Below the pieces are notes generated by a model. That model saw only the letters and a list, made by a program, of their open reading frames with translations. It had not been told where the DNA came from and searched no databases. The translations under genes and the position numbers were made by a program. From the NCBI GenBank assembly GCA_030490835.1, contig CM059971.1, forward strand, positions 38,054,012-38,118,011: a stretch of DNA of 64,000 nt, given 5' to 3'. The DNA comes from Annona cherimola (Eukaryota > Streptophyta > Magnoliopsida > Magnoliales > Annonaceae). Positions 24,365-35,867 of this stretch are shown here, in pieces. Numbering within the stretch: position 1 is the first letter of the stretch; each line of letters opens with the position of its first letter.

Positions 24365-26868
24365 ATGGCCAACTCTTTTAACACAACATATTTGGAAGGT
24401 CCATCCACTAGTTGTCCTCCTTTCTTTAATGCTACCAGCTACAAGTATTGGGAGAAGAATGCAAAACTTTTTGATAGCCACATATTACTAGTTATGGTGG
24501 ATTGTTAAGGAAGGAAAAATGTCTCAAATAGAGAAGATAAATATATAATATAAAATATAATTAAACTACAAAATGATACTAAAGAAAAAACTCTTTATAT
24601 TGTACTTTTTTGCTTTGAATTTGACAAAAAGAAATTTGGGGTAAGTCACACTAGGAGCGCTTCTGTGAAGCCCTTCTTCTATGTAACCTCCTCTATTTTT
24701 AATATCTAGATAGTTAATAGAAAATTCACGCCATATATTGTATTGAATATCATTTATACTATCATGTAAACCCTTATTTATGTACTATCACTGTATATGA
24801 GTCTCATTTACAAACATGTAAAATCAATATAAAAAATAATGTTAAATACAATGAATGGATTGAATTTGTTTTATCAAACATCAAAATCTCAAAAATAGAG
24901 GGGGGTAACATGGAAGGGGGCTCGAAGTCACACATGAAGGGATAAATTAGGTGAAAGAAACAAAGATTAGTATCCTTATTCATGATAAAGGACACTGCAA
25001 ATATTGGAGATATGATTGAAAGATTACAAAAAACCATAAATGGTCTAAAGAATCTTAGAAAAAGATTTGAAGATCTGAAGCAAAGCAAGAAAATTCTGAG
25101 ATCACTTCCAAAACACTAGATGCCAAAAGTCATAGTTATTCAAGAAGTAAAAGTAGTATGAAGAATTAATAGATTAGTTGATTATATATAGGATTCTATG
25201 AAGCAAACTCTAATACAAGATACTTGTGGCAAGGGAGGTATTGCTTTGAGAGCTAAATTGAACAATGAACCAAGTTCAAGCAATAAATGTTCAGATGATG
25301 AGTTAATTGATCAAGAAGACATTACATTGTTCAATAGAAAATTCAAAAAGTTCATGAAGAAAAGAATACCTAGACATATCTTTGGAGTATTAAAGAGTAA
25401 AGATAAGAAAAAAACTACTCTTATATGCTACAGATGTAAGAACTCTAAGAAAATGCATGATAAATGGACATAGAATATAGACAAACAAGAGGACAACAAG
25501 AAGAAATATCAAACCTTCTTGATAAGAAATATGGAAATAATTCCAACAGTAAGAATTAGAAGTCTCTAAAAAAAAGAAAAATCATGCTGCTTGGGATGCA
25601 ATAGAAGAGGCATTTAAAGAAGATTCAGACATAATTGAATCAGAGGGTGAACATGAAGTACAACTTAGAATTCATAGAAATAACATTTACTTCATTGATA
25701 TTCATGAAGGACAAGTAACAGTGATGAACCCTTAGTTATTGGATTGGAAGAAATGCTTATAGAACTTTACAACTAAATATATAGAACAAAAGATAAAACT
25801 CAATAAAATCATATTTAAGAGTTAAAAACAGAATAAAGATCTTGAATAGAAGCTCAATCATTCTACTAATGAAATGATAATAGCGAAGGCAAAGAATGTA
25901 GCCCTAAAGAAAAATTTGACATCCACCATATTATCTAAGAAGCGAAAACAAAAAATGTCAATAGAAGTAAAATAGTTGAATCTTATAAAAAGAATATGAT
26001 ACACATTGTTCTTAAAAAGAAAAATGGAACCAAACCAAAAGAGATTATGATCTAGGTTGCAAGGCACATTGTTTAGGCAATCAATACCATAAATGTAAAC
26101 TAAATAGCAATAACTAGTTCAACAAAGGAAAATGCACCAAATTTTAGGCTATTAGCCCCCATACCCATTATAAAATGGGTACCAAAACTTAAAAGCTAAA
26201 CCCTTTTTACAAGTGTGCTTGGATGCCAATAGAAGTATCATGTGATACATTGATAGTGGCTATTAAAGGGACATGACAAAAAAAGGGATTTGTTTATCAA
26301 GCTTAAAGCTAAGCACGGCGGAGTAGTTACCTTTGGTGGCAACGGTAAAGGTAAAATGGCAGGAATAAATAAAGTTGGATAACCACATTCCATATTATCT
26401 TTGATGTTCCATTAGTTGATGTTTTTAAACATAATTTGTTAAGTGTAAGTTAGTTGGATAACCCCTCAATTGCATGATTTTAGATTTTAAAGGAAATGTA
26501 GTTGTTTATGAAGAATGAAATGGGAATGTATACTTGGTTGAATGGGATATATCAAAGCCAAATGTCTTATTGTTTCAAATAGGCAATCCCTGCTATGGCA
26601 TAAAAGGTTGGATCTTGCAAGCCGGATTGATATTTCAAAAATATTTGAAAAAGATCCACTGATAGGTTTACTAAAACCAAAATATGGAAAAGAACACTTT
26701 TATGATTCTTGTTGGAAGGGAAAACATGAGAGAGAATCCTTCAAATCCAATAAGAAATTATATACAAGTTGACCCCTTCAATTGTTTCATATGGATTTAG
26801 TTGGACGAACAAGGACAAGAATACTTGATGGTAACTATTATGCCTTATGGATGATTACTCAAGCTTCA
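24365..26868 (+). pseudogene. SIRE/Maximus-like Copia gag-pol pseudogene, 5' part
   Basis: ATG at 24365 opens a gag whose early residues include CPPFFNATSYKYWEKNAK, matching the start of SIRE/Maximus gag. Decayed gag continues near 24950-25100 (VKETKISILIHD and INGLKNL). At 25198-25473 are ITLFNRKFKKFMKKR and a broken zinc knuckle (CYRCKNSKKMHDKW). Protease-region remnants lie at about 26220-26540, then a GAG-pre-integrase segment (LLWHKRLDLASRIDISKI near 26595, and YDSCWKGK) and the start of integrase (FHMDLVGRTRTR). The frame has many stops. It is cut at 26868 by the chromovirus and resumes after 33315. Confidence 0.8.
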
Positions 26869-27423
26869 TGATGAAAATAGCAAGAAATTTTTCAAATCTG
26901 TCTATTCTAGGTGCAAGAATTTTGTAAAAGGGAATTAATCCTAGGATATTTTAGAAAGATTTTATTTTTCTATTTTTGAAAGATATCAGAAGATTCCTAG
27001 GATATTTTAGAATCGGTTTAAAATAAGCATATATTTATTTTAAGTTTACTTCCTTAAGAAGTTTACTTAAAATATACAACTTCCTTTTCCAGAAAGATTT
27101 TCCTATGATATTTTAGAATCCATTTAAAATAAGCAGGTATCTATTTTAAGTTTACTTTCTTAAGAAGTTTACTTAAAATATTTTTTTTTCTAGAAGGATT
27201 TTATTTGCTAAAATTAGGTGGTATGTTCACCTATAAATACAGCTCTTGTAAGCTCTAAAGGGGCATCAGTTTTGATATTTATAAAAGTGTTTTCTAGTTC
27301 TTCTTCTGCTTATTCTTGCTCTTCTCTCCTTATTCATCTGTTCTTTCTACTTTCTTTCTTCACTTCTCATCTCTAGAGGTTCCTTCCTCTTTCTTCTATT
27401 TCTTTTCTACCCATCCTACATCA
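26869..27423 (+). repeat. 5' LTR of the chromovirus
   Basis: About 555 bp. Two direct repeats of 106 bp (26994-27099 and 27100-27205) fill the upstream part, each holding a dyad of tattttaagt and acttaaaata. A TATA box (tataaata, 27232-27239) follows, then a pyrimidine-rich transcribed part to catca at 27423. Confidence 0.95.
27232..27239 (+). promoter_or_regulatory. TATA box in the chromovirus 5' LTR
   Basis: The sequence ctataaatacagctc, with tataaata as its core, lies 3' of the duplicated upstream region. The same sequence is conserved in the 3' LTR at 33123-33130. It is the probable core promoter of the element. Confidence 0.6.
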
Positions 27424-27425
27424 AT

Positions 27426-27438
27426 TGGTATCAAAGCC
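27426..27438 (+). other. Primer-binding site of the chromovirus
   Basis: The sequence tggtatcaaagcc lies two bases after the 5' LTR and resembles tggtatcagagcc, complementary to the initiator methionine tRNA 3' end, with one change. Confidence 0.8.
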
Positions 27439-27512
27439 AAACCTGGTATTACTTTCACCTAATTTCTATTACTGTTTGCTATCTAAAAAAAACTGCTGCT
27501 GTCCACAAATCA

Positions 27513-27669
27513 CTGCTGTCCATTCTATTGCCATTTTGCTGTCCACAAACTGCTGCCATCTACAAAACACTGTTGTCCATTCTATTGGAGTTTGCTGTCC
27601 ACAAGCTGGTACTATCATTGCTGTCCATTCTATTGGAGTTTGCTGTCCACAAGCTGGTGCTATCATTGC
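27513..27669 (+). repeat. 48-bp tandem repeat in the chromovirus leader
   Basis: The units at 27574 and 27622 are nearly identical over 48 bp, each reading tgtccattctattggagttt and then a gctgtccacaagctggt block. A more diverged third unit precedes them near 27513. The overlapping 134-codon frame is a by-product of this repeat and not a gene. Confidence 0.75.
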
Positions 27670-27955
27670 TGCCCATTTCGTCGCTGTTTTATGCTATCTA
27701 CTGCTGCCATCACAACAACCTACTGGTCATCGCGAAAATACTGCTAAGAAGTTGCTGAAATTACTTTCAAGTTGTCTCTTGCTAAACTTGGTAATATTGG
27801 ACCTCAATAGGTACATTTTCTCTAGTTGAAAGTACTTAATTCATATCTGTTTCATTCAAGTTCTTTGCTTTTGAACCTTTCAAAAAAGGAGAAAAAAAAT
27901 CATTCTTAGTAGTAAGTCTTTCCTATATCAGCATAAGTTGAAATTTTGAGTCAAC

Positions 27956-29852
27956 ATGCCTACTAATGCTGAATTAAATGCCGAACTCGAAGCTTTATCC
28001 AATTCTATTGATAATCGATTTGAATCGTTAACAACCCTTTGTGATACCTTGGCCCAAAAGCAAGAAGATTTTCAAAAAGAAACCACCTCTTCTATTCAAT
28101 CTCTCATTACCTCAGTAAACAGGTTGACTGAAATTGTTGGAAAACGTCCTACGATTGAGACTAGACAATCATTTCGAAATGGTCAATCACACAATACTCA
28201 TGCTTCTAGTAGCTCTCCTATCATAACTGGCCTTCTCCAAAATCCAAACATACATGCTAAAGGTCATCATAACCTAGAGCATTCACATATTTCATAAATG
28301 CATACAAATTTGGAAAATCATGAAGACGACAATAATTTTTATGAAATTGGTTTTGCAAACAATCTTAGACATGGGAACTATTAGAGAAATTATAATATAC
28401 CTTTTTCACAACAACAACGGCGTGTAACTGATAATTCTTGGGTGGCAAAACAAGTCAAGGTAGATGCTCCTAGTTATGACGGTCATCTAGACCTTAATGC
28501 TTTCTTAGATTGGTTGGCAGACATGGAAGATTTTTTTTATTGGTATGATATGGAGATGCCCAACGATTGAGATTTACAAAAATGAAACTTATTGGGTCTG
28601 CCAAACGCTATTGGCAAGGGATTCTAGATGAAAGTCAATGCATAGGAGTACCTATCACAACATTGGCTGAAATGAAAGCTAAATTGAAAGAGAAATACCT
28701 TCCTGAATATCATCAGACTCAACTATTGGAACAACTGGTTAACTGAGACAAGGATCATTAAGTGTAACTGACTATCTTAATAAGTTTGAAGATTTAAAAA
28801 TGAAATGTGGAATACAGGAAGATCATTGGGTTACACGAACAAAGTTTATCAATGGCCTGAAACCGGAAATCAATACTTTGTTGAAATTGCATTTAGTTGT
28901 TTTTGTGGAAGACGCATATTATAAAGCTCTAGAATTGGAAAATTTTCAAAAATCTTTCACTAACAAATGTTTGATTCCACAAACTGGAGAGATAAAGGTA
29001 TCCAAATTAAATTCTAATCTAACGTCTTTTCAAGGAACAACTAAACCATTGCCTGAACAATACACAAGTAGGAAAAAGAGTAATCCAGTTTCTCAATTTA
29101 ATGCTACTAGTAAGCGGGTTAATGGTCCATGTTTTCGTTGTGGGGGTAAAGGTCATATTACATCACAATGTCCTCAGCACGCACTCACAATTAATCATAT
29201 AGAGGATCATGAAGATGTGACCATTGATCAAGTTACTGAAACTTTTGAGGAACCATCAGATTGTGAACTTGATGGAGACTATAGCTACAATGAGAACTTG
29301 CAATTAAATGTTGTGCGTTGCATTTTGACTACTTCTTTTTCAAATAGTGATTGGAGACGTACAAATATATTTTATCAATTTTTTAAATGTGGGAATACAG
29401 TATGCAAGATTGTTATAGATGAAGGTAGTTCCATGAATGTGATTGCCAAATCAGCTATAGCCAGATTGAATTTAAAAACTGAACCACATCCTCATCCATA
29501 TCGTGTAGCATGGGTTGACAAAACTACACTTCCTGTTAATGAAAGATGCTTGGTTCCTATATCGATGGGTGATTATTCTGATCATATTTGGTGTGATGTG
29601 CTACCCATGGATGTGGCTCATATTCTTCTTGGTCGACCATGGCTATATGACTTAAAAGTAATCCATTATGGACAACCCAACACCTATATTATTAAGCATA
29701 ATGGAAAATCTATCCTTTTGAAGTCTGCTAAACCTAAAGAAAGTGATAGATCCCACAAAGAGTCTCCAGTTGATTCATCTGAAAAACGACCTTGCATATT
29801 CTTACAAGAAAGTAATTTGAAAAAGAAGGACAAGATTCAGGACTTATTTTAG
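27956..29852 (+). pseudogene. Chromovirus gag and protease, interrupted
   Basis: ATG 27956 starts a coiled-coil-like N-terminus (113 codons to a stop at 28297). The capsid region follows in pieces: VDAPSYDGHLDLNAFLDWL near 28460, with further stops near 28383 and 28568. From 28800 a 350-codon stretch carries the end of gag, one CCHC zinc knuckle (CFRCGGKGHITSQC, residues 111-124) and an aspartic protease with active site VIDEGS (Asp at residue 207) and the later LLGRPWL. The active site reads D-E-G-S, where D-S-G or D-T-G is common. The stretch ends at 29852 by frameshift. The first in-frame stops show the copy cannot make Gag. Confidence 0.85.
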
Positions 29853-32825
29853 CTATAGTAACCAAAGATGAAACAAATACTGTTCTTCATGAGACTAATG
29901 TAGCATTACCTGAAATTCAAGCATTAATGAAAGAATACAAAGATGTGATTCCTGATGAATTACCAAATGAGCTTCCACCTATGAGGGATATTCAACACGC
30001 TATTGATCTTATACCAGGATCTCAATTACCAAATTTACCTTATTTTCGTATGAATCCTAATGAGCATGCTGAATTAAAAAGGCAGGTAACTGAATTGCTT
30101 GATAAGGAGTTTATTCGTGAAAGTCTTAGCCCATGTGATGTACCAGCTCTATTAACCCCTAAAAAAGATGGATCTTGGAGAATGTGTGTTGACAGTCGTG
30201 CGATCAACAAAATTACCATAAAGTATAGATTTCCTATACCAAGACTTGATGATATGTTAGATCTTTTGACTGGCGCACAATGGTTCTCTAAGATAGATCT
30301 TAGAAGCAGATACCATCAAATTCGAATTAGAACGGGGGATGAATGAAAAACTGCCTTTAAAACTCAAGATGGATTGTTTGAATGGTTGGTTATGCCTTTT
30401 GGACTATCAAATGCCCCAAGTACATTTATGAGAATCATGAACCAAGTATTTCAACCTTTCATTGGAAAGTTTGTGGTAGTCTATTTTGATGATATTCTCA
30501 TTTATAGCCGTTCTAAGGAAGAATACTTGCAACATTTAAAAATTATTCTTGAGATGCTTCGATCTGAAAAATTCTTTGTAAACCTCAAGAAATGTTATTT
30601 TTTGACAAATCAAGTGATTTTCTTAGGATTTGTGGTATCAGCTAATGGAATTTCTATGGATCCCTCAAAGGTAAAAGCCATTAGGGAATGGCCAGAACCC
30701 ACATCAATTTTTGAGGTGCGAAGTTTTCATGGTTTAGCTGCATTTTATAGGCGCTTCATTAAAGGGTTTAGCACAATCATGACTCCTATCACAGATTGCT
30801 TGAAAAAAAAAGAATTTCAATGGTCAACTTCTGCATCTAGAGCATTTAAGGAGATTAAAAAGAAAATGACTGAGTCACCTGTATTGCGACTTCCTGATTT
30901 TACTAAAGTTTTTGAAATTGCTTGTGATGCATTAGGAGTTGGGATCGGGGGTGTTTTGAGCCAGGAAGGTCATCCAATTGCGTACTTTTCTCAAAAACTC
31001 AATGAAGCTAAACAAAAATATTCAACATATGATCGAGAATTTTATGCTGTCGTGCAAGCACTTAAATTTTGGAGGCATTATTTGCTACCTCATGAATTTG
31101 TATTGTATTCAGATCATATGGCTTTAAGGTATTTGCAATCACAAAAACGATTAAGTGCTAGACATGCAAAGTGGATTGAGTTTTTGCAAGAGTACACATT
31201 TGTTCTCAAAAATCAGGCAGGAATTGAAAACAAACCTGCAGATGCTCTCAGTCGTGTCTCACTCATTCTTCATACTATGAAAGTTGTCGGATTTGATAGG
31301 TTGAAAAGTGAATATCCATCATGCACTGATTTTGGAATTATTTTTCATGAAACACAAAATGAAAATCGTAATGATTATGTGATTCATGATGGATATTTAT
31401 TTAAAAGAATAAAGCTATGTATTCCCAATACATCACTTCGAGACTTTTTAATTTAGAAATTACATGCTGGGGATATTGCTGGTCATTTTGGTAGGGATAA
31501 AACCATTTCATTAGTTGAGGATAAATTTTATTGGCCTACATTGAAAAGAGATGTGTCAAGAATTGTTTCACAGTGTCGCACGTGTCAACTTCCTAAAGCT
31601 CAAAAGAGAAACACTGGATTATATACTCCTCTGCCTACACCACATATTCCTTGGCAAGACATAAGTATGGAATTTATTCTTGGATTGCCTAAAACCTCTC
31701 GAGATGACTCATTTTATCCCATGTACTAAATCTGCTGAAGCTTCATATATTGCAAAATTATTCTTCAGAGAAATTGTTAAGCTTCACGGTTTACCAACTT
31801 CCATCATTTCTGATCGGGATGTTAAATTTGTAAGCTATTTTTGGAAGACATTATGGAAACTCTCGGGTACCAAATTGAAATTTTCATATGCTTTTCATCC
31901 ACAAATTGATGGCCAAACTGAGGTAGTCAATCAGAGTTTGGAAAATCTGCTTACGACTTTGATGGGAGAACATATTAGAACTTGGGATTCTGTATTGGCT
32001 ATTGCCGAATTTGCATACAACAATTCAGTCAATTGTTCTACTGAGAAATCTCCTTTTGAAATTATCTATGGTTATATTCCTCGAGCTCCCATTGATTTAA
32101 TTCCTTTACCTATTGATACCCATTCATCTGCTACTGCTAAATCTTTTGCTCAACACATTCGAGATGTTCATGTTGATATTAAAAGAAAGATTACTCTAAG
32201 TAATGAAAATTACAAGCTTGCTGCAGATGTTCATAGAAGAAAACATGAATTTGATGTTGGGGATTATGTCATGGATCATGTACGTCCAGAAAGATATCCT
32301 AAAAATTCATTTAAGAAATTGCATGCATGAGCCAATGGCCCCTTTCGTGTTTTAAGAAAATTGGGATCTAATGCATATGAATTTGATTTGCCTTCAGATA
32401 TAGAAATTTGTTTTACTTTCAATATAGAGGATTTGTTTCCTTACCGAGGTACTTTTAAGCCTCCAAGTTTGTCTGCAGGAATCTCAACAGATAATAGTTT
32501 AGCATCACCACATGTGCCTATACTTCCATGAGTATCGTCTACTTTTTCAGATCGGATAGAGGATATCCTACAAAATGAACTTGTCATTACTGGATCGGGC
32601 ATTATGCAAAGATTTCTTATCAAGTGGAAAACCAAGCTTAATTCTGATGCTACATGGGTTACTGAAGATGACCTACGCCACTTGGATCCAAATATTCTTG
32701 AGCAATATCAAAGTCAAAACTCTCCAGTGGCGAGTTTTTCGAAGCCGGGGAGAATTGATGAAAATAGCAAGAAATTTTTCAAATCTGTCTATTCTAGGCA
32801 CAAGAATTTTGTAAAAGGGAAATAA
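29853..32825 (+). pseudogene. Chromovirus RT, RNase H, integrase and chromodomain, interrupted
   Basis: The RT frame picks up about ten bases before 29852 by a one-base shift. RT has [12 protein letters not shown] and the YFDD box (30494-30505). A stop at 30344-30346 sits in the usual GDEW position. RNase H follows (CDALGVGIGG, STYDREFYAV, KPADALSR), then a stop at 31454-31456. Integrase has the HHCC finger (31457-31582) and the core start near 31660, where the first catalytic Asp is Glu (SMEFILGLP). A deletion with frameshift lies near 31700, then SDRD and the TEVVNQ motif follow. After further stops at 32328 and about 32529, a chromodomain (RFLIKWKTKLNSDATW, 32610-32657, and LDPNILEQYQ) leads to a stop at 32825, inside the 3' LTR. 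Confidence 0.9.
32741..32755 (+). other. Polypurine tract of the chromovirus
   Basis: A purine-rich gaagccggggagaat immediately precedes the 3' LTR. It is the expected plus-strand primer and is also coding sequence of the C-terminus. Confidence 0.65.
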
Positions 32826-33315
32826 TCCTAGGATATTTTAGAAAGATTTTATTTTGCTATTTTTGAAAGATATTAGAAGATTCCTAGGATATTTTAGAAT
32901 CTGTTTAAAATAAGCATATATCTATTTTAAGTTTACTTCCTTAAGAAGTTTACTTAAAATATACAACTTCCTTTTCTAGAAAGATTTTTCTAGGATATTT
33001 TAGAATCCATTTAAAATAAGCAGGTATCTATTTTAAGTTTACTTTCTTAAGAAGTTTACTTAAAATATATATTTCTTTTTCTAGAAGAATTTTATTTGCT
33101 AAAATTAGGTGGTATATTCACCTATAAATACAGCTCTTGTAAGCTCTAAAGGGGCATCAGTTTTGAGATTTATAAAAGTGTTTTCTAGTTCTTCTTCTGC
33201 TTGTTCTTGCTCTTCTCTCCTTATTCATCTGTTCTTTCTACCTTCTTTCTTCACTTCTCATCTTTAGAGGTTCCTTCCTCTTTCTTCTATTTTGTTCTCT
33301 ACCCATCCTACATCA
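32756..33315 (+). repeat. 3' LTR of the chromovirus
   Basis: About 560 bp, matching the 5' LTR with about 20 substitutions and a small T/A-run indel near 33067. It has the same TGATG...CATCA ends and the same duplicated upstream block. Its first 70 bases are also the last codons of the polyprotein frame. Confidence 0.95.
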
Positions 33316-33870
33316 CTTCATATATTTAATATTTTTAGCATTTAAAGATAATTTTTTTATTTTTCCTGGCCTATTTAAAGAGAGTAATAGAATGAACAAA
33401 ATTCTTATATTCTCGCCATAAGGAGTAATCATATAGGAGAACTTGAGAATAAAAAATTTATGATGTTTGTGAAGAAAATTAAATGCTACATTCCTTCACC
33501 TCACATAGAGTACTATAGCAGAATAGAGCAGTTGAGAGGAAAAACCAAACATTGCAAGACTTGGCTAGAACCATGAATTAAGTTATGAACTTCCTCAATA
33601 TTTATGAGTAGAAGCTACGAACAAGATATGTTATGTATCCAATAGATTCAATATTTGACCATTGGTTAAGAAAACTCCTTTTGAGTTGTATTATGGCAAG
33701 AAGCCAAATATAGCCTACTTATATACCATTGGACGCAGATACTTTATATATTGTAATGGAAAAGACTAGTTTGAGAAATTTGATGTAAAATCAGATGAAG
33801 CCATATTTTTAGCCTGTTCCATGGTTAGTAAAGCATATTGAGTAAGCAAGAGGAGAACTAATATACGATA
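33316..33870 (+). pseudogene. SIRE/Maximus-like Copia pseudogene, continuation after the chromovirus
   Basis: The target duplication cttca starts the resumed integrase region. Remnants in order are FLAFKDNFF near 33335, then near 33640 VSNRFNI followed by a stop, VKKTPFELYYGKKPNIAYLY near 33668, and FEKFDVKSDEAIFLACS near 33775 with SKAY after it. These match the end of the Copia integrase domain and follow on from the fragment ending at 26868. No later RT was recognised, so the rest is lost or too decayed. Confidence 0.75.
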
Positions 33871-35867
33871 AATAATAAAATATTTTATGTGTATTTCGTA
33901 CCAATTTAATGGATAATTGTGTGCTGTAATATGAAATTTATGTTGAAATATGCATTTGCAATATCTAAGCACTAGATACTAATTTCAAGTAAATCTAAAA
34001 ATTTTATGATCCATTTGATCTCTCTTCCAGTATGAAGAGGAATGGGGCAACCAACAATAAATAAGCTCGAGGAGATTCATATAGGAACAATGGATGAATT
34101 ATTCTGGTTTGAAAGTGTACAATGGTCACATCTGTGTGGCCCATAAAATTCCGTTGTCAAATCCTATCTATTGTGATTTTAGCAAATAAAAAAATTAACA
34201 GTGAGAAATTCACAAATATGAACCATCCAAATCGGATGCAATAGCCATTGAATAATTCGTGGCCCACAAATCCAGCCATCAGGATACCAATTCAAGTAAT
34301 AAAAATTTCCATCGCCTAATATCTACCTAAACAATAGTGATCGTGGCCCACCATCTAAAAATCAATGGTATCGCCTCACCTATATATACATATATATAGA
34401 TCGTATAATAAAAAATCATAACAATCGTCAACATGATTGACATGGTAGTTGGACGTAGAGACTGAAATTGCAAAAGTAGTAATCTCAATTGTTAATTGAA
34501 TAATCAATCAGCCTTTTTGAATATTACGGAATTCAAGCACAGTAATTTCTGCAACTTACAAATTATGAAGGCAATTTGATTAGTACCCAAGCATTCTGCT
34601 AACATATAAAAAGGTGCAAGGCTTCAACAGAAGAAGAGCAAAAGCAAAGGGGTGCAGTGGAGAAGAAGATTTCAAGCATTAAGCCTGAAGGGGTAGAATT
34701 TCCTTTCTTTTCTTTATTTTTGATAGTTTGATATTAAATCAACTGCAAAGTAGCTAAGCACGTAAAGAAACATTAAACACAATATATAAAGGCAAATCTC
34801 ACACAAACAAAAATAAAAACAAATTTGAAATTACATTCCTAACATAAGAAACCAAACAACATCATCTACATGTTCAAGTTCATCTTAACCTTCACCAATT
34901 GTTTTAACTTAGAAGCATAAAAAAGATTCTAATCAAAGTCATGTTCAAATACATCTCAAATAAAGAGAAAGATAAAAATGAGAAAAGAGATGAAACGAGA
35001 AGATGAAACTCAATGGATTCCTCCAACATAGCTTGTCTTCTTCTGAGTACTTCTCTTGCCCTAAGCTCCTCTCTTTTCTTCTTCTAAGTGCACCACTTCG
35101 TGCCCCCCAGCTTATGTTTTTGACACTCTAAAAGTAGTATTTATATGAATGCTTAAATTGAGCTTGACAAGTGTAAAAAATGACACATGTATGGGTTGGC
35201 ACCAAGGTGTTGACCTTGCTGACTGCCGCACTTTGATTTTTTTGAAGGCAGTGTAGCTGGGGCCATAGCCTTAGCCTTGTTGATTACTATCTTGCATTTT
35301 GAATGCTTCTGAAAGTTTTCATCTTGATCCATCCATTTATGTCTTAGATCCTCGAATGAGTCATAAAATTTTCATATAAAAATGCAAGACAAAAAAAAAA
35401 TAAATGCATTCGAATATAATATAATGAATCAAAATGAGCTAACATGATATGAAATGCATTCAAGCATAACTTAAAATTCACGAAAGCTAGAAAAAGATGA
35501 AAGAAACATGGATGTCACTGGTTCATGCAATTCTAATACAAAATTAAATTTTACCAACAAGCAAGCATTGAAATTTAACTCCAAATTAGCAATAAAAACT
35601 CTATTTTTATAGATTTATCATACTCTCAAACTTAAACTATGTGGGGCTAAGGGTTTTATTTTGTTTTAGTTTACATTTTATAAATTTGGGTAAGAAATAG
35701 ATTAAAAAATGAATTAGCATATATGACTTAATTAGCAAATTTTGGTGCTCAAATATAGTGCTAATATGATTTTATATGTTACAAAAAAATGAAAAGATTT
35801 TGATAAGGGAAAGTGAAATTTTAATTTATTTATAAGAAAATTTAAAATTGATTAAACTTTGATTGAG
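33871..35867. other. Non-coding DNA
   Basis: No gene is recognised. A TA-rich microsatellite lies near 34381-34400. The block around 34130-34380 has repeated gtggccca-like words suggestive of a small transposon remnant, without definable ends. Confidence 0.35.

Larger units (their letters stand above)
26869..33315 (+). mobile_element. Chromodomain Gypsy retrotransposon (chromovirus), nearly full length
   Basis: The element is 6447 bp with 5' LTR 26869-27423 and 3' LTR 32756-33315. Each LTR starts TGATG and ends CATCA. The perfect 5-bp target-site duplication cttca lies at 26864-26868 and 33316-33320. PBS, gag, protease, RT, RNase H, integrase, chromodomain and PPT are in Gypsy order (integrase after RNase H). 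A hand alignment of the LTRs gives about 20 substitutions in 555 positions plus small indels, so the insertion is fairly recent. The coding region is nonetheless broken in several places. It sits inside the integrase region of an older Copia element. Confidence 0.95.

Noticed and set aside
27425..27829. 134-codon plus frame in the chromovirus leader
   Set aside because: It starts in the primer-binding site and is made mostly of the 48-bp leader repeat. The real gag starts at 27956.
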